Assembly (NCBI GenBank): GCA_028711945.1 | Contig: JAQTRG010000011.1 | Location: 1-11,493, forward strand | Length of the DNA stretch: 11,493 nucleotides | From: Minisyncoccota bacterium | GTDB taxonomy: Bacteria; Patescibacteriota; Minisyncoccia; Minisyncoccales; Minisyncoccaceae | Direction of reading: 5' to 3' | Shown: piece after piece, positions 1 to 7,067 of the stretch | Layout of the letters: every line of letters begins with the position of its first letter | Numbering within the stretch: position 1 is the first letter of the stretch | Notes under the pieces: generated by a model | Told to the model about the DNA's origin: nothing | Databases searched by the model: none | What the model saw: only the letters and a program-made list of their open reading frames with translations | Program-made: the position numbers and the translations under genes

Positions 1-298
1 TGCAAATATTTTAATTTTTTCAAGAATGAGAGAAGAATTAAATAGCGGTAAAGATGTTTTAAACAGTGTCACTGAAGGATGTGATCGTGCATGGCCTTCA
101 ATTAGAGATGGACATTTTACTGCATTAATCGTTATGATAATTCTTTATATGTTTGGGACGAGCTTTATCAAGGCCTTTGCCTTTGCTTTAATTCTAGGTA
201 TTTTGTTAAACCTATTCTCCTCAATGGTTGTTTCGAGAATTTTCTTGGAATTTGTTGCTTCTAGTAGGGCTGGAAAGATAAAATGGTTATGGAAATAA
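1..298 (+). CDS. secD: SecD, C-terminal end only (protein translocase subunit)
   Basis: This is the last 98 codons of SecD, with the 5' part lying outside the window. The frame is open from base 2, before the first internal ATG at 26, and reads ANILIFSRMREEL, the SecD TM4 motif that normally follows a conserved Asp. That preceding codon ends in t at base 1, compatible with GAT (Asp) or AAT (Asn), but cannot be read here. A conserved DGHFTALI-type stretch follows, then two hydrophobic segments and the short basic tail of SecD. In the family, SecD and SecF form an RND-like membrane complex that uses the proton gradient to help pull secreted proteins out of the SecYEG channel. The stop is 4 bases before secF, so the two are co-transcribed. 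The assignment is secure; only completeness is lacking. Confidence 0.93.
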   Translation, partial: ANILIFSRMREELNSGKDVLNSVTEGCDRAWPSIRDGHFTALIVMIILYMFGTSFIKAFAFALILGILLNLFSSMVVSRIFLEFVASSRAGKIKWLWK

Positions 299-302
299 AA
301 AT

Positions 303-1220
303 ATGAACTTTTTAAAATATTCAAAATTATATTTTGTCATTGCAATAGTCGCTGTTGTCTTAAGCATATATTCTCTATTTGCATATGGATTGAAAGTCGG
401 TATAGATTTTGAGGGAGGTAGCTTGATTCAGTTTGATTATAAAAATTCTAGACCAGAAACATCAAGTATCCAAAATGCTTTGAGCGGAATTGAAGAAACT
501 AAAAATGTTCAAATCCAACCAATGGGAAACAATGGTGTTGCTCTAAAAATTAGCAAGAAAGATATTTCTCCAGAGGTATATAATAATATTATTTCTAAAA
601 TCAAAGAGACGGGGGAGATAGACGATAAGTCAATTAGTAGCGAAACCATAAGCCCTCTTGTTGGAAAAGAATTAAAAGATAAAACGATACTTGTTGTTAT
701 CGTTGCGTTAATTGCAATGCTTTTCTATATCGCAATTGCTTTTAGAAATGTTTCAAAGCCCATCACTTCATTTCAATATGGCTTGTCTTCAACCTTGATG
801 CTTTTTCACGACATTATTATTCCTTTAGGGGTAATAGCATTTTTGGGTCATCTTTACGGAGTTCAGTTAACTATTCCCGTAATTACAGCTTTATTAACTA
901 TTGTTGGAAGCTGTATTAATAATACAGTTGTTGTTTTCGACAGAATAAGAGAAAATCTTACGAAAGACAGAAAGTCTTCTTATGAAGAAATAGTTAATAA
1001 AAGTTTGAATGAAACCTTTGTTAGATGTATTAATACCTCTTTGACGGTTATTATTGCTTTGATTCCTTTATATTATTTTTTTAACAATGAAGATGGGTTA
1101 AAATATTTTACTTTGACAATGGGGATAGGTATTTTAGTGGGTACTTTTTCTTCAGTATTTTTAGCTAGCCCGTTATTGGTTTCTTGGAACAATTTTAGAC
1201 AAAAGAGAAAAGGCAAATAA
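303..1220 (+). CDS. secF: SecF, protein translocase subunit
   Basis: A complete SecF of 305 aa, the normal length. Residues about 10-28 form TM1, followed by the family signature VGIDFEGGSLIQF, an extracytoplasmic domain to about residue 125 containing ISPLVGKEL, and then five more membrane segments. TM4 reads GSCINNTVVVFDRIREN where the family has G-Y-S-x-N-D-T-V-V. The Asp of NDT is therefore Asn here (residue 207, codon AAT at 921). The partner Arg is kept at residue 241, 34 residues later, matching the D637/R671 spacing of the Thermus SecDF structure. SecF acts with SecD in late protein translocation. ATG at 303 is chosen because it lies directly after secD and opens the typical N-terminal helix. 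No Shine-Dalgarno sequence is visible. Identity is certain; whether proton coupling is intact is open. Confidence 0.96.
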   Translation: MNFLKYSKLYFVIAIVAVVLSIYSLFAYGLKVGIDFEGGSLIQFDYKNSRPETSSIQNALSGIEETKNVQIQPMGNNGVALKISKKDISPEVYNNIISKIKETGEIDDKSISSETISPLVGKELKDKTILVVIVALIAMLFYIAIAFRNVSKPITSFQYGLSSTLMLFHDIIIPLGVIAFLGHLYGVQLTIPVITALLTIVGSCINNTVVVFDRIRENLTKDRKSSYEEIVNKSLNETFVRCINTSLTVIIALIPLYYFFNNEDGLKYFTLTMGIGILVGTFSSVFLASPLLVSWNNFRQKRKGK

Positions 1221-1224
1221 TCTG

Positions 1225-1253
1225 TTGACAATAGTTGAATTAAATGTTATAAA
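1225..1253 (+). promoter_or_regulatory. Near-consensus sigma70-type promoter with extended -10
   Basis: TTGACA (1225-1230), a 17-bp spacer, then TATAAA (1248-1253) preceded by TGT, an extended -10 TGn element. The predicted transcript starts near 1260, giving a leader of about 20 nt before the ATG at 1280. The promoter sits in the 59-bp gap after secF and would make the following three genes a separate transcription unit. It is one of the two strongest promoters in the window. Confidence 0.85.
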
Positions 1254-1279
1254 TTGTTTACAATATTTAATAAAATATC

Positions 1280-2332
1280 ATGGAATTAGATTATAAAAAA
1301 TTAACACAGGAAATTCTTAAAAATATCCCAGAAAGAACGAGAGTAGTTATCTCTCGCAGATTTGCTTTGGGCAAAACAGGAAAGCCTGAAACATTGGAAG
1401 CTATAGGCAAAAGCTATGGCGTGACAAGGGAAAGAGTAAGGCAAATAGAGAATGACGGAATAAAAAGAGCAAGAAAGGCCATCGAATCTTCTGGCGCAAA
1501 AGATGAATTTAAAAAAGTTAAAGCTTTGTTTGAAAAAAAGATAAATGCTTGTGGCGGAATTAAAAAACAAGAAAATCTCTTAGAAGAGCTTGGCTCTAAG
1601 GAAGATAGGAATAATATTCTTTTTCTTTTGAGCTTGAGTGAATCATTGGTTAAAGAAAAGGAAGATGACAATTTTTATTCTTTTTGGTCAATAAACAAAG
1701 AGACATCATCTTTAGCTAGAAAGACTGCAGCAGATTTTATTAAGCTATTAGAAGAAAAGGGAAGTCCTGAAACGCTAGAAAATCTTTATAGTGAATACAA
1801 GAAAACATCTCAAAAATTAAATAATATTGCATTTTACTGCTATCTAGAAATTTCTAAGAATATTTTAAAGACAATAGATGAGAATAAAATAGGGTTGAGT
1901 TCATGGTCAGAAGTAAATCCAAAAACAGTTAAGGATAAAATAAAATTAATCTTGAAAGAAAAAGAAAAGCCTTTGCATTTTAAAGATATAGCAGACATGA
2001 TTTTTACTTTGAATGAATCTCTTTCAGCAAGATCTAATAGAGCCAAAAGATTACATCCTCAAACAGTACATAATGAATTGATTAGAAACCAAGACTTTAT
2101 TTTGGTTGGTAGGGGATATTATGCATTAAGAGATTGGGGATATAATCCAGGACAAGTTAAGGATGTTATTTATGAAGTTTTGAAAGCAGGGAATCCACTT
2201 TCAAAAGATGAAGTAGTTAGTAAAGTTTTGGGGCAAAGAATGGTTAAAGAATCAACTGTTCTTTTGAATCTACAGAATAAAAACCTCTTTACGAGGGACG
2301 GAGAAGGTAAATACACTATCCGCGAAGCATAA
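1280..2332 (+). CDS. Sigma-70 region 4 / HARE-HTH / winged-helix DNA-binding regulator
   Basis: A 350-aa predicted transcription factor. Residues about 17-67 match sigma70 region 4: TLEAIGKSYGVTRERVRQIE is nearly the -35-recognition helix-turn-helix of RpoD-type sigma factors. There is no region 2 or 3, so it cannot be a complete sigma factor. Residues 70-210 are a charged helical linker. Residues about 212-288 (from NPKTVKDKIKLIL to GRGYYALRDWG) look like a HARE-HTH domain, the fold found in the RNA polymerase delta subunit and in eukaryotic ASXL proteins. Residues 289-350 resemble another winged helix. ATG 1280 lies about 20 nt after a strong promoter, without a Shine-Dalgarno sequence. The membrane protein gene follows after 15 bp, suggesting an operon. 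The role is inferred as RNA-polymerase-associated or DNA-binding regulation; the target is unknown. Confidence 0.8.
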   Translation: MELDYKKLTQEILKNIPERTRVVISRRFALGKTGKPETLEAIGKSYGVTRERVRQIENDGIKRARKAIESSGAKDEFKKVKALFEKKINACGGIKKQENLLEELGSKEDRNNILFLLSLSESLVKEKEDDNFYSFWSINKETSSLARKTAADFIKLLEEKGSPETLENLYSEYKKTSQKLNNIAFYCYLEISKNILKTIDENKIGLSSWSEVNPKTVKDKIKLILKEKEKPLHFKDIADMIFTLNESLSARSNRAKRLHPQTVHNELIRNQDFILVGRGYYALRDWGYNPGQVKDVIYEVLKAGNPLSKDEVVSKVLGQRMVKESTVLLNLQNKNLFTRDGEGKYTIREA

Positions 2333-2347
2333 GTTTAAAATTTATAA

Positions 2348-3679
2348 ATGCCAGAAATAGCATTGCTAACAACATCGTTTTCCAGCGTATGGGAAATAAT
2401 TTTTTCTTATCTTTTATTAATTAAAGCTATTTTCTTGCAGTTCTGGATATTAATTATCCCTTTCTTGCTTGTAAATCCTTTAAAATTTCTTCTTGTTAAG
2501 TGCGTCAACATCGCTTGGGATTCTGATCCTATTAGAAAAAGGGTGCTTTTGGAAATCAAAATTCCTCAAAAAGTGGAGAGACCATTGAGAGCAATGGAAA
2601 ATGTTTTTAATTCTATGTGGGGGACATATGATCCTCCAGGAAGCTGGAAAGAGAAATATTATGAAGGAAAATCTCTGCTCGGTTTTTCTATGGAGATAGC
2701 TGGAATAGATGGGGTTCCTCATATGTTTATCAGAATGCCTTCTAATAACAGAAAATTAATTGAATCAGCTATTTATTCTCAATATCCAGAAGTAGAATTA
2801 GTTGAAGTCCCTGATTATACTAAAGATGTTCCACAGAATATTCCTAATAAAGAATGGGATTTGTGGGGATTCGATTGCCAGCTTTTGAAAGATTGGGTTT
2901 ATCCTATAAAAACATATGAGCAGTTTTTTGAGGAAAGACCAGAAATGTCAGAAGAAATTAAAAGAGTAGATACTTTATCTTCATTATTTGAAACGATTTC
3001 AAAAATGAAGAAGGGTGAAAATCTTTGGATTCAGATTTTTGCTATGCCTTACGGAACAGATGAAGTTGATTATGTTAAGAAAGCTCAAGGAGTGGTTGAC
3101 AAGTTGGTTAAAAGGCCAGAAAGGACCAAGGGAAGGACATTAATTGAAGATTTTTGGACTTTACTTACTACAGGAGAAGTTCCTCAAGAGAAAAAGGAAG
3201 AGCCGGGATTTCTTCCTCCAGAAATGAAGCTAACATCTGGAGAGAGAGATGTGGTTACAGCGATTGAAAAGAAAGCTTCTAAAATATGTTACCTTAGTTT
3301 TATTAGATTTATGTATGTTGCCAAAAGGAATATATGGTTCCAAGGTGCTAAAGGTTTTGGTATTAGTTTTTTCTCTCAGTTTGCTGCTAGAAATCTTAAT
3401 GGGGTAAAGCCTTTGAAAAAAACCATTACTAAGGTTCAAGCTCCAGATATTTTTACCGAAAGAAGAAAATATGTAAGGAAAAGAGATTTAATTGATAAAT
3501 ATAGAAGAAGAGATCCATCATGCGACCCATTTGATCTTCCTGGAGCAACTTTTCTTTTAAGTTCAGAAGAGTTAGCAACTTTATTTCACTTCCCAAGTCA
3601 GGAAGTTGCTCCATCAGCATCTTTTAGAAGAGTAGAAATAAAGAAGGGGGCACCGCCATCAGAATTGCCAGTAGAATAA
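2348..3679 (+). CDS. Membrane-anchored partner of the downstream type IV coupling-type ATPase
   Basis: A 443-aa protein with one or two N-terminal membrane helices (about residues 12-50, ending VNPKFLL-like and then basic), followed by a large soluble part. Segments such as ENLWIQIFAMPYG and the C-terminal FLLSSEELATLFHFP resemble the region that precedes the motor domain in single-chain CPR/Firmicute type IV DNA-transfer ATPases. I recognise this from general familiarity with those proteins, not from a search. The ATPase gene begins 3 bp after this stop and lacks membrane helices itself, so the pair looks like a membrane/assembly half and a motor half encoded separately. The protein probably sits in the cytoplasmic membrane with its bulk inside the cell. 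There is no ATP-binding motif and no recognised enzymatic motif. ATG 2348 is 15 bp after the regulator, without a Shine-Dalgarno sequence. The exact function is unknown. Confidence 0.7.
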   Translation: MPEIALLTTSFSSVWEIIFSYLLLIKAIFLQFWILIIPFLLVNPLKFLLVKCVNIAWDSDPIRKRVLLEIKIPQKVERPLRAMENVFNSMWGTYDPPGSWKEKYYEGKSLLGFSMEIAGIDGVPHMFIRMPSNNRKLIESAIYSQYPEVELVEVPDYTKDVPQNIPNKEWDLWGFDCQLLKDWVYPIKTYEQFFEERPEMSEEIKRVDTLSSLFETISKMKKGENLWIQIFAMPYGTDEVDYVKKAQGVVDKLVKRPERTKGRTLIEDFWTLLTTGEVPQEKKEEPGFLPPEMKLTSGERDVVTAIEKKASKICYLSFIRFMYVAKRNIWFQGAKGFGISFFSQFAARNLNGVKPLKKTITKVQAPDIFTERRKYVRKRDLIDKYRRRDPSCDPFDLPGATFLLSSEELATLFHFPSQEVAPSASFRRVEIKKGAPPSELPVE

Positions 3680-3682
3680 TAT

Positions 3683-5380
3683 ATGAATTTATCTAAAGAT
3701 ATAATCTTTTTTGGAGAAACCTCGTTTAGGGGAGAGAGCAAGAGGTTTGGAATTAGAATAGACGATAGAAGGCGTCATATTTATGTTGTTGGAAAAACAG
3801 GCATGGGAAAGACCGAGCTTTTGAAAAACATGGTGATTCAAGATATTCAAAATGGAAACGGGATTGGATTTGTTGACCCTCACGGAGAAGCCTCAGAAGA
3901 GATACTAAAATTTATTCCTGAAGAAAGAATCAAAGATGTCGTATATTTTAATCCATCTGATATTGAGAATCCAGTTGCTTTTAATATCATGGAAGATGTT
4001 GATGTTGAATATAGACATCTTATCGCTGGAGGATTGATGGGCGTATTCAAGAAAATTTGGCCCGATGTTTGGTCATCAAGAATGGAATACATATTAAATA
4101 ATGCTATTTTGGCTTTGCTTGAAATACCTGGTTCAACTCTTTTGGGGGTAAACAGACTTTTAGCTGATCCAGAATGGAGAGCAGAAATTATTGAAAAAGT
4201 TAAAGATCCTGTGGTTAAATCATTTTGGACTAAAGAGTTTAGTCGTTATAGTCAAAGATATGAAATTGAAGCAACAGCTGCAATCCAAAACAAAATTGGG
4301 CAGTTTATCTCAAGTCCTTTGATTAGAAACATTATTGGACAGTCCAAGTCAACGATTGATATGAGAAAAATCATGGATGAGAAAAAGATTTTAATCATGA
4401 ACCTATCTAAAGGAAGGGTAGGAGAAGATTCTTCAAGATTATTAGGCGCATTGTTGGTTACTAAATTACAATTAGCAGCCATGTCTAGGGTTGATACTCC
4501 TGAAAAAGATAGGGCAGATTTTATATTATACATTGATGAATTCCAAAACTTTTCAACAGATTCTTTCGCTAGCATTTTATCTGAAGCAAGAAAGTATAGA
4601 TTGTCTCTTGTTCTAGCTCATCAATATATTGCTCAAATGGAAGAAAAGGTAAGAGATGCAGTTTTTGGAAACGTGGGAACAATGATTCTTTTTAGAGTGG
4701 GAGCAGAAGATGGAGATTTTTTAGAAACAGAATTTTCTCCAGAGTTTTGCACTCATGATTTGGTTAATATAGGAAAAAAGAATGTTTATGTTAAATTAAT
4801 GATTGACGGAGTTACTTCAAGGCCTTTTTCAGCAGAAACATTAAAACCAGCGGTTCCTATGGAAAAAGATTTTGAGCAGGAAATTATTGATTTTTCAAGA
4901 AAGACATATGGAACAGTTAAAAAAGTTATTGAAGAAGAGATTTCAAAATATACTGGATTGAATGAATTGCCAAAAAACGAAATAAGAGAAAGGCAGCAAC
5001 AGCAGACAGAATTATATGATGCTCAATGTGAAAAATGTGGGAAGAAGGTAAAGGTTCCTTTTAAGCCAGATGGCAAAAGGCCAGTTTATTGCAAAGCTTG
5101 TCTTGGAAAGAATAATGAAGATCATCCCAAAAGTTCTTTTGAAAAATTGCCATACATTAGCCTTTCTGAAACATCTAAGGAATTTGTTCCTGTTAAGAAA
5201 GAAAAAAAACAAGAGAAATTGATAGTAAAGCCTGAAATGATTGATGTTAATAAAACTGCAAGGAAGAAAATTGATTTTGAAGGATTAAGAGAGGTGATAA
5301 GAGAAGCAAAGAAAGAAAAAGAAGATAATGGCAATAAAGAAAAAGGAACTATTAACCCAGGTGAGGTTATAAAGTTTTAA
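3683..5380 (+). CDS. VirD4/TraD-like type IV secretion (DNA-transfer) AAA+ ATPase with CxxC-x17-CxxC tail
   Basis: A 565-aa motor ATPase of the VirD4/TraD/TraG kind. RRRHIYVVGKTGMGKTE holds Walker A (residues 37-44). FVDPHGE follows, as in family members. Walker B is ILYIDEF (about 281-287, Asp285/Glu286), and AHQYIAQM resembles the sensor segment of the TraG/TraD C-terminal region. After a charged linker, Cys449, Cys452, Cys470 and Cys473 form an exact CxxC-x17-CxxC putative zinc ribbon, typical of Patescibacteria. The tail to 565 is Lys/Glu-rich and probably disordered. It has no membrane segment; the adjacent upstream protein probably supplies the anchor. In the family these ATPases pump DNA or protein through membranes or couple substrates to secretion channels. 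No relaxase, pilin or channel gene lies in the window, so the substrate is unknown and transfer is only inferred. Confidence 0.85.
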   Translation: MNLSKDIIFFGETSFRGESKRFGIRIDDRRRHIYVVGKTGMGKTELLKNMVIQDIQNGNGIGFVDPHGEASEEILKFIPEERIKDVVYFNPSDIENPVAFNIMEDVDVEYRHLIAGGLMGVFKKIWPDVWSSRMEYILNNAILALLEIPGSTLLGVNRLLADPEWRAEIIEKVKDPVVKSFWTKEFSRYSQRYEIEATAAIQNKIGQFISSPLIRNIIGQSKSTIDMRKIMDEKKILIMNLSKGRVGEDSSRLLGALLVTKLQLAAMSRVDTPEKDRADFILYIDEFQNFSTDSFASILSEARKYRLSLVLAHQYIAQMEEKVRDAVFGNVGTMILFRVGAEDGDFLETEFSPEFCTHDLVNIGKKNVYVKLMIDGVTSRPFSAETLKPAVPMEKDFEQEIIDFSRKTYGTVKKVIEEEISKYTGLNELPKNEIRERQQQQTELYDAQCEKCGKKVKVPFKPDGKRPVYCKACLGKNNEDHPKSSFEKLPYISLSETSKEFVPVKKEKKQEKLIVKPEMIDVNKTARKKIDFEGLREVIREAKKEKEDNGNKEKGTINPGEVIKF

Positions 5381-5386
5381 CAAGTC

Positions 5387-5415
5387 TTGTGCTTTTCGTT
5401 TGTTTTTGGTATATA
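5387..5415 (+). promoter_or_regulatory. Possible promoter of tRNA-Glu and the glycosyltransferase
   Basis: TATATA at 5410-5415, overlapping TATAAA at 5414-5419, lies 9-13 bases before the tRNA. A poor -35, TTGTGC (5387-5392), is 17 bp upstream of TATATA. The placement fits a transcript starting just before the tRNA, but the -35 match is weak. No terminator hairpin is seen in the 48-bp gap after the ATPase gene, so read-through from the upstream operon is also possible. Confidence 0.4.
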
Positions 5416-5428
5416 TAAACCTGTCTTT

Positions 5429-5500
5429 GGCCCCATCGTCTAACGGTTAGGACGCCAGATTTTCAATCTGATAATCAGGGTTCGATTCCCTGTGGGGTCA
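5429..5500 (+). tRNA. tRNA-Glu (anticodon UUC)
   Basis: A full cloverleaf. The acceptor GGCCCCA (5429-5435) pairs with TGGGGTC (5493-5499) with one G-U pair. The D arm is GTCTAACGGTTAGGAC. The anticodon loop TTTTCAA carries TTC at 5462-5464, and the T arm CAGGG-TTCGATT-CCCTG spans 5476-5492. The discriminator is A (5500) and CCA is not encoded, so it must be added after transcription. The first anticodon-stem pair is a C-A mismatch. The next gene's ATG begins only 3 bases after the discriminator. Confidence 0.95.
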
Positions 5501-5503
5501 CAA

Positions 5504-7066
5504 ATGGAAGAAAAATATTATCTAAAAATTGGAAGGGCTTCTGATCTTGAGGATAAGAAGGAAAGAAAGCTCTATCGTTTCTTAGAAATGTTAACTGGCC
5601 TCTTGAGTTTGTTAATCTTATTCTTGGCTGGTTTTTTGTCTTTCAAACTGCCTATTTTTATTGCTTTTTTCATAATCATATATGATATCTATTGGTTGCT
5701 CCGAACAATATATTTTGCTTTCTATCTTAAGGCGGGGTATTCACAAATGAAAAATAACGAGAAAGAAGATTGGTTAAAAAAGATTGAAGAACTGGGAAAG
5801 CCTAAAAATGGATTAAACATTGATTCGTGGAAAGATGTATATCATTTAATTGTCTTGCCAATGTATAAGGAGTCAATGGAAGTAGTTGATCCAGCTTTTG
5901 AGCATCTATTGAAAACAGATTATCCCAAAGAAAAGATGATGGTTGTTTTGGCTTGTGAAGAAGCTGACAAAGAAAATGCAGAAATTATTTCTAAAAAGAT
6001 TCAAGAAAAATATGGAGATAAGTTTTTCAAGTTTTTAGTGACAATGCATCCAAAGGGGATAGTTGGAGAATTAGCTGGGCATGGGTCTAATGATGCTTGG
6101 GCAACAAAACAAGTCAAAGAATTATTAATAGATACTTTGAACATTCCTTACGAGAATATTATTGTTTCATCTTTTGATATTGATGCTTATGTTTATCCTA
6201 AGTATTTTAGTCGTTTAGCTTATTTATATTTAACAGTTGATAATCCATTAAGGAACAGCTATCAACCCATTCCTTTATACTTAAATAATGTTTGGCAATC
6301 TCCTCCATTATCAAGAATATTTTCTTTTTCTTCTACTTTTTGGCATACAATGAATCAAGAGAGGCCAGAAAAACTAGTGACATTTTCTTCTCACTCAATG
6401 CCATTTAAAGCTTTGAATGATGTTGGATTCAAACAAGTTAATGTTGTTTCAGATGATTCAAGAATATTCTGGCAATGTTTTTTCTATTACGATGGAGATT
6501 ACAAAGTAGAGCCAATGTATTATCCTGTTTCAATGGATGCCAATTGCGCAGAAACATTTTTGAAAACAATGGGTAATGTTTATAAACAGCAAAAAAGGTG
6601 GGCATATGGAGTAGGAGAAGTTCCTTATTTTTTGTTCGCTTGCTTGAAGAACAAAAAGATTCAATTGAAGAAAAAGATATTAATGGGATTTGATTTGATT
6701 GAAGGACATGTTTCGTGGGCAGTTTCTTCTATTTTAATTTTTCTTTTAGGCTGGTTGCCAATATATTTTGGAGGAGGTGATTTTGCTCAAACTCTAGTTT
6801 CGTATAATCTTCCCAAGGTAACAAGCATGATATTAACTGTAACAATGTGTAGCTTGATTATTTCTGTTTGGTTGAGTACAATTTTGCTTCCACCGAAGCC
6901 AGTTAATTACGGAAGATTTAAATACATATTAATGGCTCTAGAATGGATTCTTATTCCATTTGTAATGATGTTTTTTAGTGCTTTGCCAGCTTTGCATGCT
7001 CAGATGCACTGGCTGTTCGGTAGATATATGGGGTTTTGGGTAACACCAAAGGTAAGAAAGAGTTGA
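5504..7066 (+). CDS. Membrane-embedded family 2 (processive-type) glycosyltransferase
   Basis: A 520-aa polytopic enzyme. Two membrane helices (about residues 34-80) precede a cytoplasmic GT-A domain, and about four helices follow from residue 395. Catalytic-type motifs are visible: FDID (residues 224-227, the DxD metal/nucleotide-sugar site), SDDSRIFW (Asp317/Asp318, the likely catalytic acid region) and QQKRW (362-366, the QxxRW signature of processive GT2 enzymes such as cellulose and hyaluronan synthases). It would transfer sugars from a nucleotide-sugar to a growing surface glycan, but product and sugar are not predictable. The start is ATG 5504. The longer GTG start at 5492 lies inside tRNA-Glu and is rejected. 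With only CAA between tRNA and ATG, there is no room for a Shine-Dalgarno sequence. The stop is 1 bp from the convergent recG stop. Confidence 0.85.
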   Translation: MEEKYYLKIGRASDLEDKKERKLYRFLEMLTGLLSLLILFLAGFLSFKLPIFIAFFIIIYDIYWLLRTIYFAFYLKAGYSQMKNNEKEDWLKKIEELGKPKNGLNIDSWKDVYHLIVLPMYKESMEVVDPAFEHLLKTDYPKEKMMVVLACEEADKENAEIISKKIQEKYGDKFFKFLVTMHPKGIVGELAGHGSNDAWATKQVKELLIDTLNIPYENIIVSSFDIDAYVYPKYFSRLAYLYLTVDNPLRNSYQPIPLYLNNVWQSPPLSRIFSFSSTFWHTMNQERPEKLVTFSSHSMPFKALNDVGFKQVNVVSDDSRIFWQCFFYYDGDYKVEPMYYPVSMDANCAETFLKTMGNVYKQQKRWAYGVGEVPYFLFACLKNKKIQLKKKILMGFDLIEGHVSWAVSSILIFLLGWLPIYFGGGDFAQTLVSYNLPKVTSMILTVTMCSLIISVWLSTILLPPKPVNYGRFKYILMALEWILIPFVMMFFSALPALHAQMHWLFGRYMGFWVTPKVRKS

Positions 7067-7067
7067 T

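Noticed and set aside
2348..5380. Integrative conjugative element
   Set aside because: Only a coupling-type ATPase and a membrane partner are present; there is no relaxase, integrase, VirB-type channel gene or attachment repeat. The base composition looks like the neighbours, and such pairs are common in CPR chromosomes.
5492..5503. GTG start extending the glycosyltransferase by four codons
   Set aside because: It lies inside the acceptor stem of tRNA-Glu; the ATG at 5504 is the first start outside the tRNA.
7064..7066. UGA as a sense codon (Gly or Trp code)
   Set aside because: TGA occurs in frame only at gene ends (7064-7066 and the dedA stop), Trp is TGG, and the proteins have normal lengths with TGA as stop.
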